A stretch of 64,000 bases of DNA, from the NCBI RefSeq assembly GCF_030287405.1, contig NZ_JASVVV010000007.1, forward strand, positions 100,249-164,248. The letters run 5' to 3'. The translations under genes and the position numbers were made by a program. The DNA comes from Halalkalicoccus sp. NIPERK01 (GTDB lineage: Archaea > Halobacteriota > Halobacteria > Halobacteriales > Halalkalicoccaceae). The notes under the pieces are model-generated. The model was given only the letters and a program-made list of their open reading frames with translations, did no database searches and was not told where the DNA came from. Shown one piece after another: positions 41,296-49,657 of this stretch (within the stretch, counting starts at the first letter, position 1; each line of letters begins with the position of its first letter).

Positions 41296-42075
41296 ATGTG
41301 GACCGTCTCGTTCCCCGCACGCCCCCGTTCGGCGCCGATACAGCCGCCGCCTCTCGTGACACGGCTCGATCAAGTCGCCATCCAGCGAGCGCTGCTCGTC
41401 CTGGGCGTGAGCCTGTTCGTCGTGGGTCTCGGAATCACCGCCGGGCTTCCGGGCGGCGATCTGGCGTCGGGCCCGATCTCGACCGATGACGACGATTCGG
41501 AAGGGCCCGAGAGCCCGGAGGGCGGCAGCACGGGCGGCGGTGGGGACGAAACGGACACGGAGGGCGGCGGAGACGGTAGCGACGGCGGGGACGAGACCGA
41601 CGCCCCGCCGGACGACGGCGGTGACGGAAGCGACGGTGAGGGGTCGGACGGGAGCGACGACGAGCCGCCGGAGGACGACGGCGGAGACGAGGACGACGGA
41701 AACGGGGGCCCGATATTCGGCGGCGGTGACGGAACGGATGACGGCGGGACAGGTGACGGCTCCGACGGGACGGACGGCGGCGACGAAGCGGATGACGACG
41801 GAACGGATGGCAACGAGGATGACGGGAACGGTGGTCCGATCTTCGGCGGCGGCGGTGACGACGCGACGGACGACGGCGGCGAGACGGACGACGGTGGGAC
41901 CGACGGGACCAGCGGGACTGACGGGGTCGACGAATCAGACGAGACGGATGGAGACGACGGTACGACGGACACGGAGGAGGGTGACGACACCGAGGAGACG
42001 GGCGGAACCGACGGCGATGAGACGGGAGACGGGAACGAGACCGACGACGGCGGCAGTCCGATCTTCGGCGGCTGA
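41296..42075 (+). CDS. Acidic low-complexity membrane-anchored protein with PIFGG repeats
   Basis: The 259 residues include a hydrophobic segment at about 29-50 (IQRALLVLGVSLFVVGLGIT), then about 200 residues of Asp, Gly, Glu, Thr and Ser. PIFGG occurs three times: at 139-143 and 181-185, each within DDGNGGPIFGGG, and at 255-259, where it forms the very C-terminus. The second copy is 42 residues after the first, the third 74 after the second. The protein is presumably anchored with the acidic part outside. No family recognised. ATG 41296 is preferred over the adjoining GTG. It converges with the asparagine-synthase-like gene, two bases apart. Confidence 0.7.
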   Translation: MWTVSFPARPRSAPIQPPPLVTRLDQVAIQRALLVLGVSLFVVGLGITAGLPGGDLASGPISTDDDDSEGPESPEGGSTGGGGDETDTEGGGDGSDGGDETDAPPDDGGDGSDGEGSDGSDDEPPEDDGGDEDDGNGGPIFGGGDGTDDGGTGDGSDGTDGGDEADDDGTDGNEDDGNGGPIFGGGGDDATDDGGETDDGGTDGTSGTDGVDESDETDGDDGTTDTEEGDDTEETGGTDGDETGDGNETDDGGSPIFGG

Positions 42076-42077
42076 CC

Positions 42078-43772
42078 TCAGAGAACCGATTCGGATCGGA
42101 CGAGGCCGTACGGTGTACTGATGGTGTCTCCCGCGGCGTAGTCGAGCCACGTGCGGGCGTCGTTGATCCGGAGTTTGATTCGGGGAGGAAGGGCGTGGAT
42201 GTCGGGTCGACCGGCGAACAGACGCTGATCGAGGTCGTTCTCGTCGTAGATGCGGTCCCGGTCGGGCCACGGCGTTCCGAAGGGGCTGATCCCCGGGAGT
42301 TTCTTGCGGAGGTACTTCTCCACCTGGTTGAGCTGATAGGAGCGGTGTGGCCGATCCGGCGGCCGATACCGGAAGATGTCCGGATCGACCATCCGAAGGG
42401 CCTTCTGGTAGGTGCGGTCGTTTCTGTGCTCCGGGGGTGTCGTGAGGTGCCAGTCGATGAGTTCCGAATCGGCCGCGACGAAGCTCTCGAGGAACTGATC
42501 CGCGAGGTGGGTCCTGAACGGCAGCGCGGACTTGGATTTGATGCCGAGCAACGCCATCGCGTTGTAGCGCGAATCCGCCCGGTCGAACCCCCGTCGGTAG
42601 TGGCGCGCGATCGTGTCCTCGAGGAACTCCTCGGGGGTGTCGGCGTCGATCTCCGGGCAGTCGACGAGCGTCCGGTCGCCGTCGGCGTAGAAGCCGAACT
42701 TGTCGGCGAAAAGCCTCGTGACGTCGGGATCGGGGTCGAGTCGCGGCAGCGGGAAGTCCCGGTCGATGACGTCGAGATGGACGGTGTCGTGGGGAACGAA
42801 GCGACCCCTGAGCAGGGTATCGAGGAAGAGTCCGTGATAGACCGCGTCCGTGGTGATCTCGGCCGTGTTCCCCCGGTGGTGGATGTGGACCGACTCGCGG
42901 ATCCCGTTCGTGTACTGGACGATGTCCGGGCCGGCCGCGAGGTAGTTCTCGTTTACGAGCAGCGTCTGGTGGCGCGAGCCGTACTGGCTTGCGACCTTGC
43001 GTGCGACCCTGACCTCGGGCGTCTGCGGCGTCCCGAGGGTGTAACAGACGTCGACGTCGGGGAGACGTGCGAGCAGCAGGCGCGAGTCGAACCCGGCGCT
43101 CATCAGCATCCCCTTCGTGCCGGGGTAGGACGCGCGCCGGTCGACCGCGCGCTCGAGGCGGGACGCGAGTTCCTCCGTGTAGTCGAACGTCTTCGGTTCG
43201 TAGACGAATCGCGAGAGCGCCTCGGTGGAGTCGGCGGTGAGGTAGCTATCGAACGGGAGGCGCCGTACCTCCTCGATGGCGGTCGTCCCGCCGAACGTCA
43301 GCCCGAAGTGGACGACCTCACAGAGGCCGCGACAGTCGAGCGTCGGCGAGGGGAGCGTCCGTGTCAGCGCCGTCGCGTCCGTACCGAACCACCGGGTGGC
43401 GGTGTCCGTGTAGAAACACTCCCAGGAGTGTATCGGATCGTTGGCGACGAGCGCCTCGCCGCCGTGTTCGACGACGGCGATGTACGACCCGTTCATCCCC
43501 TCGAAGGCGTCGTCCCCGTCCTCGGCGTAGCGCTCGAAGAGCCACGTCGCGGCCGACTCTTCGACACCCTCGGGCGGGAAGGCCTCCCCCCAGACGACAC
43601 AGAGCCCGTCGGCCGACTCGTGTATCGCGGTTCGTCCGGGAACGCCGAGATACGGATCACGGATGCCGACGGTGATCGACTCACCGCTTACGAGCCGATC
43701 GAAATCGGTCGGGGAGCGAAACCGCGTGAACTGCTCGCGGTCATCGAACACCCCGAACAACTCCGTCCTCAT
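42078..43772 (-). CDS. Asparagine synthase-like amidotransferase lacking the nucleophile Cys
   Basis: The 564-residue protein has the two-domain AsnB plan. The N-terminal Ntn-like domain begins MRTELFGVFDDREQF, so the Cys2 that hydrolyses glutamine is absent. The C-terminal ATP-pyrophosphatase domain contains the PP loop as SAGFDSR (225-231; canonical SGGxDS) and later GIKSKSALPFRTHLADQFLE. It would therefore depend on ammonia or be an adenylating ligase for another substrate. Similar proteins occur in haloarchaeal surface-glycan clusters, where they probably amidate a sugar acid. It sits between the glm genes and may act on the uronates made by the 49-55 kb operon. Confidence 0.85.
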   Translation of the reverse strand: MRTELFGVFDDREQFTRFRSPTDFDRLVSGESITVGIRDPYLGVPGRTAIHESADGLCVVWGEAFPPEGVEESAATWLFERYAEDGDDAFEGMNGSYIAVVEHGGEALVANDPIHSWECFYTDTATRWFGTDATALTRTLPSPTLDCRGLCEVVHFGLTFGGTTAIEEVRRLPFDSYLTADSTEALSRFVYEPKTFDYTEELASRLERAVDRRASYPGTKGMLMSAGFDSRLLLARLPDVDVCYTLGTPQTPEVRVARKVASQYGSRHQTLLVNENYLAAGPDIVQYTNGIRESVHIHHRGNTAEITTDAVYHGLFLDTLLRGRFVPHDTVHLDVIDRDFPLPRLDPDPDVTRLFADKFGFYADGDRTLVDCPEIDADTPEEFLEDTIARHYRRGFDRADSRYNAMALLGIKSKSALPFRTHLADQFLESFVAADSELIDWHLTTPPEHRNDRTYQKALRMVDPDIFRYRPPDRPHRSYQLNQVEKYLRKKLPGISPFGTPWPDRDRIYDENDLDQRLFAGRPDIHALPPRIKLRINDARTWLDYAAGDTISTPYGLVRSESVL

Positions 43773-43873
43773 ATGAACGCACCTACAGGGAGGAGGACGA
43801 TGTATCTTACCTTTATCTCACGTCGCTCGTTCCGTTATTAGATAGAAAAAGTGACTGTTAGACGGAAGCGAAA

Positions 43874-45685
43874 TTACTCGACGGTGACGCTTTTCGCGAG
43901 GTTGCGCGGCTTGTCGATCGGACGGCCGAGCAGTCGTGCCGTGTAGTAGGAGACGAACTGGAGTTGAACGTTCGCGAGCAGTCCGCTGAGGTCGGGATGC
44001 GTGTCGGGGATCACCAGCACGTCGTCAGCGAACTCCGCGGTTCGCTCGCTCGCGGTGACGGCGATGATCTCCGCGCCGCGGGCCTGGGCCTCCTTCGCGT
44101 TGGTGTGTGTCTTCTCGTCGTGTTTCCCGTCGAACAGCGCGAAGATCGGGGTCCCCGGCGTGACGAGCGCGAGCGGGCCGTGTTTGAGCTCGCCCGCCGC
44201 GAAGCCCTCAGCGTGCTCGTACGTGATCTCCTTGAACTTCAGTGCGCCCTCGAGCGCGACCGGGTGTTGGAGGGCGTGGCCGATGAAGAAGTACGCGTCG
44301 CGATCGTCGTACTTCGAACTGAGCGCCTCGGCACGCGAGGTGCGGATCACCTCCTCGATCTGGTTCGGCAGCACCGAGAGCGCCTCGAGGAACGAACCGA
44401 GGTCCTCGCGGGCGTGCGCGCCCTCGATCTCCTCCGTGAGACGCTCGACGAGCAGGGCGAGCGTGACGACCTGCGAGGAGAACGTCTTGGTGGCGGCGAC
44501 GCCGATCTCCGGGCCCGCCCGGATGTAGAGCACCTCGTCGGCCTCGCGGGAAACCGTCGAGCCGACGACGTTCGTCACCGCGAGCGTCCGGGCACCGGCC
44601 TTCCGGGCCGCCCTGAGCGCACCGAGGGTGTCCGCGGTCTCGCCGCTCTGCGTGACCGGGACGACGAGCGTCCCCTCGGGATCGGGGACCCGGCCGGTGA
44701 ACTCGCTCGCCCGCGAGGTACGAACCCGAACGTTCGCCTCATCGAGGAGGCGTGCGCCGTACAGCGCCGCGTGGTAGGACGTCCCACAGGCGACGAAGTG
44801 AACCTCGGTGACGTCCTCGAAACAGCCCGACGGGAAGCCCTCGAGGTGAACGGCGGGGTCGTCGGGGTCGATTCGCCCCCGGATCGTGTTCGAGAGCGAC
44901 TCGGGTTGGCTCTCGATCTCCTTCAGCATGTAGTGGTCGTAGCCGCCCTTGCCCGTCTCCTCGGGGTCCCAGTCGACGGTATCGATCTCGCGGGAGACCG
45001 GTCCGCCGTCGAGATCCGTGATCGAGAGCGAACCGTTCTCGACGGTGACGACGTCGCCGTCCTCGAGGTAGATCACCTCGTCGGTGAACTCGAGGAACGC
45101 GGGGACGTCACTGGCCAGATAGTAGGCGTCGTCGTGGAGGCCGACGACGAGCGGCGATCCCTGTCTCGCCGCGCGGACGGTGTCCTCGCCCTCGATCATC
45201 AGCGCGATGGCGTAGCTCCCTTCGAGACGCTCGACGGCGGCTCTGAACGCCCGGTCGCTGTCGAGGCCGTCCTCGAGGTAGTGCTCGACGAGGTGTGGGA
45301 TGACCTCGGTGTCGGTGTCGCTCTCGAAGGAGTAACCGAGTCCCTCGAGCTCCGAGCGAAGCTCCTCGTAGTTGGAGATGACGCCGTTGTGAACGACGGC
45401 GACGTCACCCGAGGCGCTCGTGTGGGGGTGGGCGTTCGCGTCGGTCGGCGGGCCGTGGGTGCTCCAGCGGGTGTGGCCGATGCCGGAAACGCCCCTGGGG
45501 AGTTCCTTCACGAACCCGTCGGTGAGGTCGCTGATCTTACCGGCTCGTTTCCGGACGACGAGATCGGATCCGTTCTGGATCGCGAGTCCTGCGGAGTCGT
45601 ATCCTCGATATTCGAGGTTCTTGAGGCCCGTCAGGACGGTGTCGACGGCGTCGTCCGAACCGACACACGCGATGATGCCGCACAT
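43874..45685 (-). CDS. glmS: Glutamine-fructose-6-phosphate aminotransferase (isomerizing)
   Basis: This enzyme makes glucosamine-6-phosphate from fructose-6-phosphate and glutamine, the first committed step to UDP-GlcNAc. Its 603 residues are the normal length. The mature protein starts with the nucleophile Cys (MCGIIACVGSDDAV). The N-terminal glutaminase has YRGYDSAGLA, HTRWSTHGPP and THP-like HPHTSASGDVAVVHNG. Two SIS sugar-isomerase domains follow (from VHFVACGTSYHAALYGARL and at about 460), and the C-terminus is DKPRNLAKSVTVE. It is transcribed towards the same region as glmM/glmU but from the other strand. A TATA box lies in the upstream gap. Confidence 0.96.
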   Translation of the reverse strand: MCGIIACVGSDDAVDTVLTGLKNLEYRGYDSAGLAIQNGSDLVVRKRAGKISDLTDGFVKELPRGVSGIGHTRWSTHGPPTDANAHPHTSASGDVAVVHNGVISNYEELRSELEGLGYSFESDTDTEVIPHLVEHYLEDGLDSDRAFRAAVERLEGSYAIALMIEGEDTVRAARQGSPLVVGLHDDAYYLASDVPAFLEFTDEVIYLEDGDVVTVENGSLSITDLDGGPVSREIDTVDWDPEETGKGGYDHYMLKEIESQPESLSNTIRGRIDPDDPAVHLEGFPSGCFEDVTEVHFVACGTSYHAALYGARLLDEANVRVRTSRASEFTGRVPDPEGTLVVPVTQSGETADTLGALRAARKAGARTLAVTNVVGSTVSREADEVLYIRAGPEIGVAATKTFSSQVVTLALLVERLTEEIEGAHAREDLGSFLEALSVLPNQIEEVIRTSRAEALSSKYDDRDAYFFIGHALQHPVALEGALKFKEITYEHAEGFAAGELKHGPLALVTPGTPIFALFDGKHDEKTHTNAKEAQARGAEIIAVTASERTAEFADDVLVIPDTHPDLSGLLANVQLQFVSYYTARLLGRPIDKPRNLAKSVTVE

Positions 45686-46001
45686 ATCAGTTCACCTCAC
45701 CGCGCGGGGTTGGCTGTCGTCGGTACGTCTCGGGGGCGGGGTCGTTCGATATCATGGGTTGGAGGTGCTCACACGGCGGGGGCAAGCATCGGACTTCTAT
45801 CCGGCAGAACTGCTCTCATGGGCATTACTATACGCAGGCTAAAATCCTACCGAACGACGGACGATAGTGTCAATTTATGTGTAGATTGAACGGAGGAGAG
45901 ACCGGACAGTACCGGCTACGAGAACGGAGAACAGCGGGATACCGGGGTTTAGCGAGCCGATAACGAACCGGTCCCGGACAGCTACAGCGACCGATCTGCG
46001 A
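45686..46001. other. Intergenic region upstream of glmS
   Basis: The gap is 316 bp. TATA-like stretches on the minus strand are around 45825-45832 (GTATAGTA) and 45842-45850. A plus-strand AATTTATG (45870-45877) has no gene downstream in that direction. No RNA gene or long palindrome was found. Confidence 0.45.
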
Positions 46002-46172
46002 TCACCGGCCGTTGCAGAGATCACGCGACGTTGTGCAGTTGAGACAGCGCTGTACCCGATTTTGGTTGTCGCCGAAGACACGCGCGAACTGTGGCGTGAC
46101 GAAGCTCCCACAGTTCGAACACTGCGTCTCTGCTAGCCGATCACCCGCCCTGTCCGGAACCGACCTATCCAT
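46002..46172 (-). CDS. Small zinc-finger protein, 56 residues
   Basis: The protein begins MDRSVPDRAGDRLAETQ. It has two CxxC pairs, Cys18/Cys21 (QCSNCGSFVTPQFARVFGDN) and Cys43/Cys46 (RCLNCTTSRDL), which fold as a treble-clef or zinc ribbon. This FARVFGDN-containing pattern is a common haloarchaeal small protein (DUF7563, from memory). The function is unknown; such proteins often bind nucleic acid or partner proteins. Confidence 0.8.
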   Translation of the reverse strand: MDRSVPDRAGDRLAETQCSNCGSFVTPQFARVFGDNQNRVQRCLNCTTSRDLCNGR

Positions 46173-46241
46173 TGCGTAGGGAAATCACCTCGTGGTGATC
46201 GGACTTTATTATCACCCGTCTAACTCGTCTGGGCCGCCGGT

Positions 46242-46817
46242 TCAGTCCCTCGGTCCGTCGTCCGAGGCGTACACCCCGTCCATCGAGCCGAGGAATATGA
46301 TGTTCTCCCTGCCGACGGTCAGTTTCGTGATCTCCTCCCCGTCTTCCATCGACGAGAGCAGGCGACTGACCTTCGCCTTCGACCAGTCGGTCCTGTCGAC
46401 TATCTGTGATTGTTTCATCCGACCGCCGTTCGAAGCCAAGAGCCGGACGATCCGCTCCTCGTCGGTCAGGGCGGGATCGTCGTCACCAAACGCTCGTTCC
46501 GCCGAGTCGGCCGGTCCGATGGGTCGTGTCGGCACCCGAGAAGGTCGTGAGTGTCGTGTGGGCGGTTCGGGCGGCTCGTCCGATATCCGCGCACGCGTTA
46601 GCGCCATCCCCGCCAGCATACCGCCGAGCAGGCCGACGACCAGGGCGATCATACAGTCGATACCGGGGGTGAGCTGGAGGAGTACCGCCGGTCCGGATAC
46701 GAGTCCCCCATACGAGTACCATCGGTTTCCCTGGCGCCGAATCGGACGAGGACACCGCTCGCTGGCTGTACACCGAGCAGTCACCGGTGCTGTGGTTTCC
46801 GACGCGGTCGTGTCCAT
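46242..46817 (-). CDS. Membrane-associated winged-HTH regulator
   Basis: The 191-residue protein has a central transmembrane segment (CMIALVVGLLGGMLAGMAL) and a C-terminal winged helix (EERIVRLLASNGGRMKQSQI, then KAKVSRLLSSMEDGEEITKL). The wing helix is nearly the same as in the 11069-12175 protein, but here the extracytoplasmic sensor is missing. The N-terminal ~50 residues are poorly conserved looking; the true start may be the Met before IALVVG. It follows the HTH-membrane gene at 46839 by 24 bases and probably shares its transcript. Confidence 0.75.
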   Translation of the reverse strand: MDTTASETTAPVTARCTASERCPRPIRRQGNRWYSYGGLVSGPAVLLQLTPGIDCMIALVVGLLGGMLAGMALTRARISDEPPEPPTRHSRPSRVPTRPIGPADSAERAFGDDDPALTDEERIVRLLASNGGRMKQSQIVDRTDWSKAKVSRLLSSMEDGEEITKLTVGRENIIFLGSMDGVYASDDGPRD

Positions 46818-46838
46818 TTATGGCGTGCGAGTCGAGTG

Positions 46839-47411
46839 TCAGTCGCCGGACGACCGTACCAGCCCCACCGTCACGGCGGCGTAGATCGCGGTTATCAGCG
46901 TCGCCAAGCCGAGGCTGGTGATCGGTGCGAAGCCGAGCCACGCGAGCGCGACGAGCGAGATACTGACCGCGGTCGCCCCTCCGTAGTAGTTGGTCCACTT
47001 GTCGTTATCGAGCCCCTGGGCTCTCGGTTGATCGTCGGACTCCCGAAGGTACCGCGACACCTGGTCAGCGAGCGGCGTCCGCTCGACCACCCCGCGGCTT
47101 CGGTTGTAGGTGATGAGGTCGAAATCGGCGAGCTTCGGGAGATGGGACTGGTACAGCGCGATGTAGACGCGCTGGCGCTGATCGGAGGTCAACTGCTGGA
47201 CGGTGGTATCGTGTTCCCAGGCCGCGACCTGCTCCGCGATATCGCGCATGTCGACAGGCCCCTCGGTGCCCGAGAGGTACTGTAACACGCGGCGACGACG
47301 TTCGTTCTGGAGAATATGGAACGTATCGTCCTTCGAGAGAGAGCGTTCAGGGGGAGCGACCTCCGAAACGGCAGCGTCGTTCGAGGGGTGCTCCGCATTG
47401 ACGGTCGACAT
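46839..47411 (-). CDS. HTH-domain protein with two transmembrane helices (DUF7344-like)
   Basis: The 190-residue protein has an N-terminal winged-helix domain (about 28-125: FHILQNERRRRVLQYLSGTE, QRVYIALYQSHLPKLADF, DLITYNRSRGVVERTPLA), then two transmembrane helices (AVSISLVALAWLGFAPIT; LATLITAIYAAVTVGLV). This is the DUF7344 arrangement, which I recall as common in haloarchaeal accessory regions. I start at MSTVNAEHPSND (47411); TTTATTA (minus strand, 47447-47453) is about 36-42 bases upstream. It likely regulates transcription from the membrane. Confidence 0.8.
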   Translation of the reverse strand: MSTVNAEHPSNDAAVSEVAPPERSLSKDDTFHILQNERRRRVLQYLSGTEGPVDMRDIAEQVAAWEHDTTVQQLTSDQRQRVYIALYQSHLPKLADFDLITYNRSRGVVERTPLADQVSRYLRESDDQPRAQGLDNDKWTNYYGGATAVSISLVALAWLGFAPITSLGLATLITAIYAAVTVGLVRSSGD

Positions 47412-47700
47412 CATTTCGTCGTTTCGCACTATCAGTCGACGCATAATAAACCGGCCGTTGTTCCACGTAGTTTTAGACCGTTCCATACTGTTTCGGGCGA
47501 GAGCGCGGATCGTGAAATATAATAGTTCCGATATCATAAAGCACCGCCAAAGACACGGGATGACGACCCGATACCCGGCTCTTTACCGCCGATTCATGGA
47601 TAATACCACCAATAGGGTTCGGGCCTTGGAAAGAAAGATAATATTAATTATATGATAAACGATTGTTTCTTACAGTAGTCAATATATCACATTTTTCTGT
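47412..47700. other. AT-rich gap before the glycan operon's 3' end
   Basis: The gap is 289 bp and unusually AT-rich near 47625-47700 (for example GATAATATTAATTATATGA). It separates the HTH pair from the last gene of the glycan operon. No gene recognised; the AT-rich part may be a terminator region. Confidence 0.45.
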
Positions 47701-48627
47701 TTACGGATGAAGTCGAAGAGTGGTTGTGTAGAGCGTAAGGAGACGATCCGCCATCTCATCGAGCCCTAATCCGTCGATAACGTCCCGGCTATCGGCTCTC
47801 TCGCCCCGTTCGAGGGCGGAATCGAGATGGCGCGCGAGCGAGTCCGCGGACTCGCCGATGTAACAGTTCGAAACGTCCTTCAGGACGTCGCGGACGAACC
47901 CGACGTCCGTCGAGACGACCGGCAGATCGCAGGCAGCGGCCTCCTTGACGACCATCGGGCCGCTCTCGCGTTCGGAGGTGACGAGCAGCGCGTCGCTCGC
48001 GTTCATCACGTACGGCATCTCCTCGTAGGCGAGACCAGAGACCGTCCGCAGTTCGGCCTCGACCGAGAGGCGCTCGATCACGCGCTCGGCGAGCGGGTGG
48101 TTCTTCACCGCCCTGTCGGGATCGTAGGGGAAGAGGACGATCCGGGTATCCGGGTCCCACCCCAGATGCTCGCGTGCCTCCTCGCGGTCCATCGGCCGAA
48201 ACAGGTCGGTGTCGACGCCGAACGGGACGACCGTGTGGGGGCGGTCGAGTTCGCGCGAGACCGCCGCCGAGGGGGCGATGACGGCGTCGCTGTGGCGGGC
48301 GGCAAAGCGCGTGACTCGGTCGAGCCGGTTCGAGTAACCCATCACCTCGGACCCCCAGATCGAGAGGATCACCGGACGCACCGGCTGGGCGAGTGCGAAC
48401 GGGCCGACCAGTCCGTAGTTCGCGTGAACGAGGTCGTAGTCCCCGAGGAGGGCCTCGCGGAGGACTCGCCGGTAAAAGCGGGCGAACTCGGCAGGTCCTC
48501 GACCGTTCTCGGGCCGAGGGACCTCGACAACCGTACACTCGACGCCCCGCTCTTCGAGCATACGCACCTGCTGGTCGAAGAACGATCGGGGCGTCGTCAC
48601 CAACTGGAGGGCCCTAATAGGAGCCAT
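47701..48627 (-). CDS. Glycosyltransferase family 4 protein
   Basis: This is a GT-B-fold retaining glycosyltransferase of 308 residues, probably cytoplasmic-membrane associated, adding a sugar to a lipid-linked glycan. The N-terminal domain starts RALQLVTTPRSFFDQQVRML; DYDLVHANYGLVGPFAL and VVPFGVDTDLFRP lead into the C-terminal nucleotide-sugar-binding domain. The E-x7-E motif appears as ESGPMVVKEAAACDLPVV. It is the last gene of the nucleotide-sugar operon, overlapping the DUF354 gene by 14 bases. Confidence 0.88.
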   Translation of the reverse strand: MAPIRALQLVTTPRSFFDQQVRMLEERGVECTVVEVPRPENGRGPAEFARFYRRVLREALLGDYDLVHANYGLVGPFALAQPVRPVILSIWGSEVMGYSNRLDRVTRFAARHSDAVIAPSAAVSRELDRPHTVVPFGVDTDLFRPMDREEAREHLGWDPDTRIVLFPYDPDRAVKNHPLAERVIERLSVEAELRTVSGLAYEEMPYVMNASDALLVTSERESGPMVVKEAAACDLPVVSTDVGFVRDVLKDVSNCYIGESADSLARHLDSALERGERADSRDVIDGLGLDEMADRLLTLYTTTLRLHP

Positions 48628-49657
48628 CGCCGGTGAGTGCCCCGAGGATCACGTCCGTCGTGTCAACCTTCTCGTCGAGCAGGCGCTCGCGAGCGGCCTC
48701 CCAGTCCCGGTCCTCCTCGCCCGAGAGGATCGATTCGGCGACGTCGAGGGCCATCCGGTGGCGAAACGACCCCTGACAGTTGTACAGGAGGCCGTAACGC
48801 GCCTCGAGTTCGTCGGTATAACCCATCCGAAGGGTGTTGACGTAGACCGCGGGCGTTCCCAGCACCGCGCTCTCTGCGGCCATCGTCGCGCCCTCGCCGA
48901 CGAACAGCGACGCTCCAGCGAGCAGGTCGTGCATCCGATGTGGCTCGATGTCGACCTGCCTGTCGCGCACGCGAGCCGGTAGGTCGCCCTCGGCGGTGAT
49001 CAGTACCCGTACCCCGGTGGCTTCGAGCCGATCGACCACGTCGCCGACGTCGTCGATGCCGCCCGCGCCGGCGTCGTGGGAGGCCTCCCACGAGACGAGT
49101 CGGAGGACGACGTACTCGTCGTCGGGGCCGAGCCCGACGTCCTCGCGGATCGACTCGTCGGGCGTAAAGCGATCGGGATGGAGGTAGGCGAGTTCGTGAT
49201 AGCCCGGATAGCGGATCTGTTTCGCGCCGAAGTCCGCGTGGAAGCACTCGGGCGTCCAGATCTCGTCCGCGAAGGGGGCCATCAGTCGGTTCGTCAGCGT
49301 CGCGTGTTCGGTGTCGGTGAAGACGACGCTCCTCGCGCCGACCGCACGCGCGACGTGGGCGACGGCCGATCCGCCGATCGCGGTCATCACGTCCGGCTCG
49401 AACTCGCGGGCGTGACGCAACATCCTCGCCTCGTAGAGCGCCTGTGAGGCGAGCAGCCGGATCCCTGAGCCCGAGCGGCCGATCACGTCGTACTCGAAGC
49501 CGTAGGCGTCGAGCAGGTCGGTCGCGACCTCCGAGTCGCGCACGACGATCGAGATCTCGTGGTCGGTCTCGAGGTCGCGGATCGCGTGCTTGTAGAAGTG
49601 GACGTGAGCCGGGTGCTGGATCGCGACCAGCAGGCGCTCAGAGCTTGCGGTAGGCAT
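48614..49657 (-). CDS. DUF354 family protein (GT-B/2-epimerase-like)
   Basis: The 347-residue protein is of the archaeal DUF354 family, whose GT-B fold is related to UDP-GlcNAc 2-epimerase (WecB) and MurG. Motifs include IQHPAHVHFYKHAIRDLET, DVMTAIGGSAVAHVARAVGA, DTEHATLTNRLM, and DLLAGASLFVGEGATMAAES. In the Wbp pathway a 2-epimerase (WbpI) would act on UDP-GlcNAc(3NAc)A to give the manno form, so this gene is a candidate for that step or for a glycosyltransferase; I cannot decide. I start at MPTASSERLL, overlapping the upstream dehydrogenase by 20 bases. Confidence 0.85.
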   Translation of the reverse strand: MPTASSERLLVAIQHPAHVHFYKHAIRDLETDHEISIVVRDSEVATDLLDAYGFEYDVIGRSGSGIRLLASQALYEARMLRHAREFEPDVMTAIGGSAVAHVARAVGARSVVFTDTEHATLTNRLMAPFADEIWTPECFHADFGAKQIRYPGYHELAYLHPDRFTPDESIREDVGLGPDDEYVVLRLVSWEASHDAGAGGIDDVGDVVDRLEATGVRVLITAEGDLPARVRDRQVDIEPHRMHDLLAGASLFVGEGATMAAESAVLGTPAVYVNTLRMGYTDELEARYGLLYNCQGSFRHRMALDVAESILSGEEDRDWEAARERLLDEKVDTTDVILGALTGDGSY

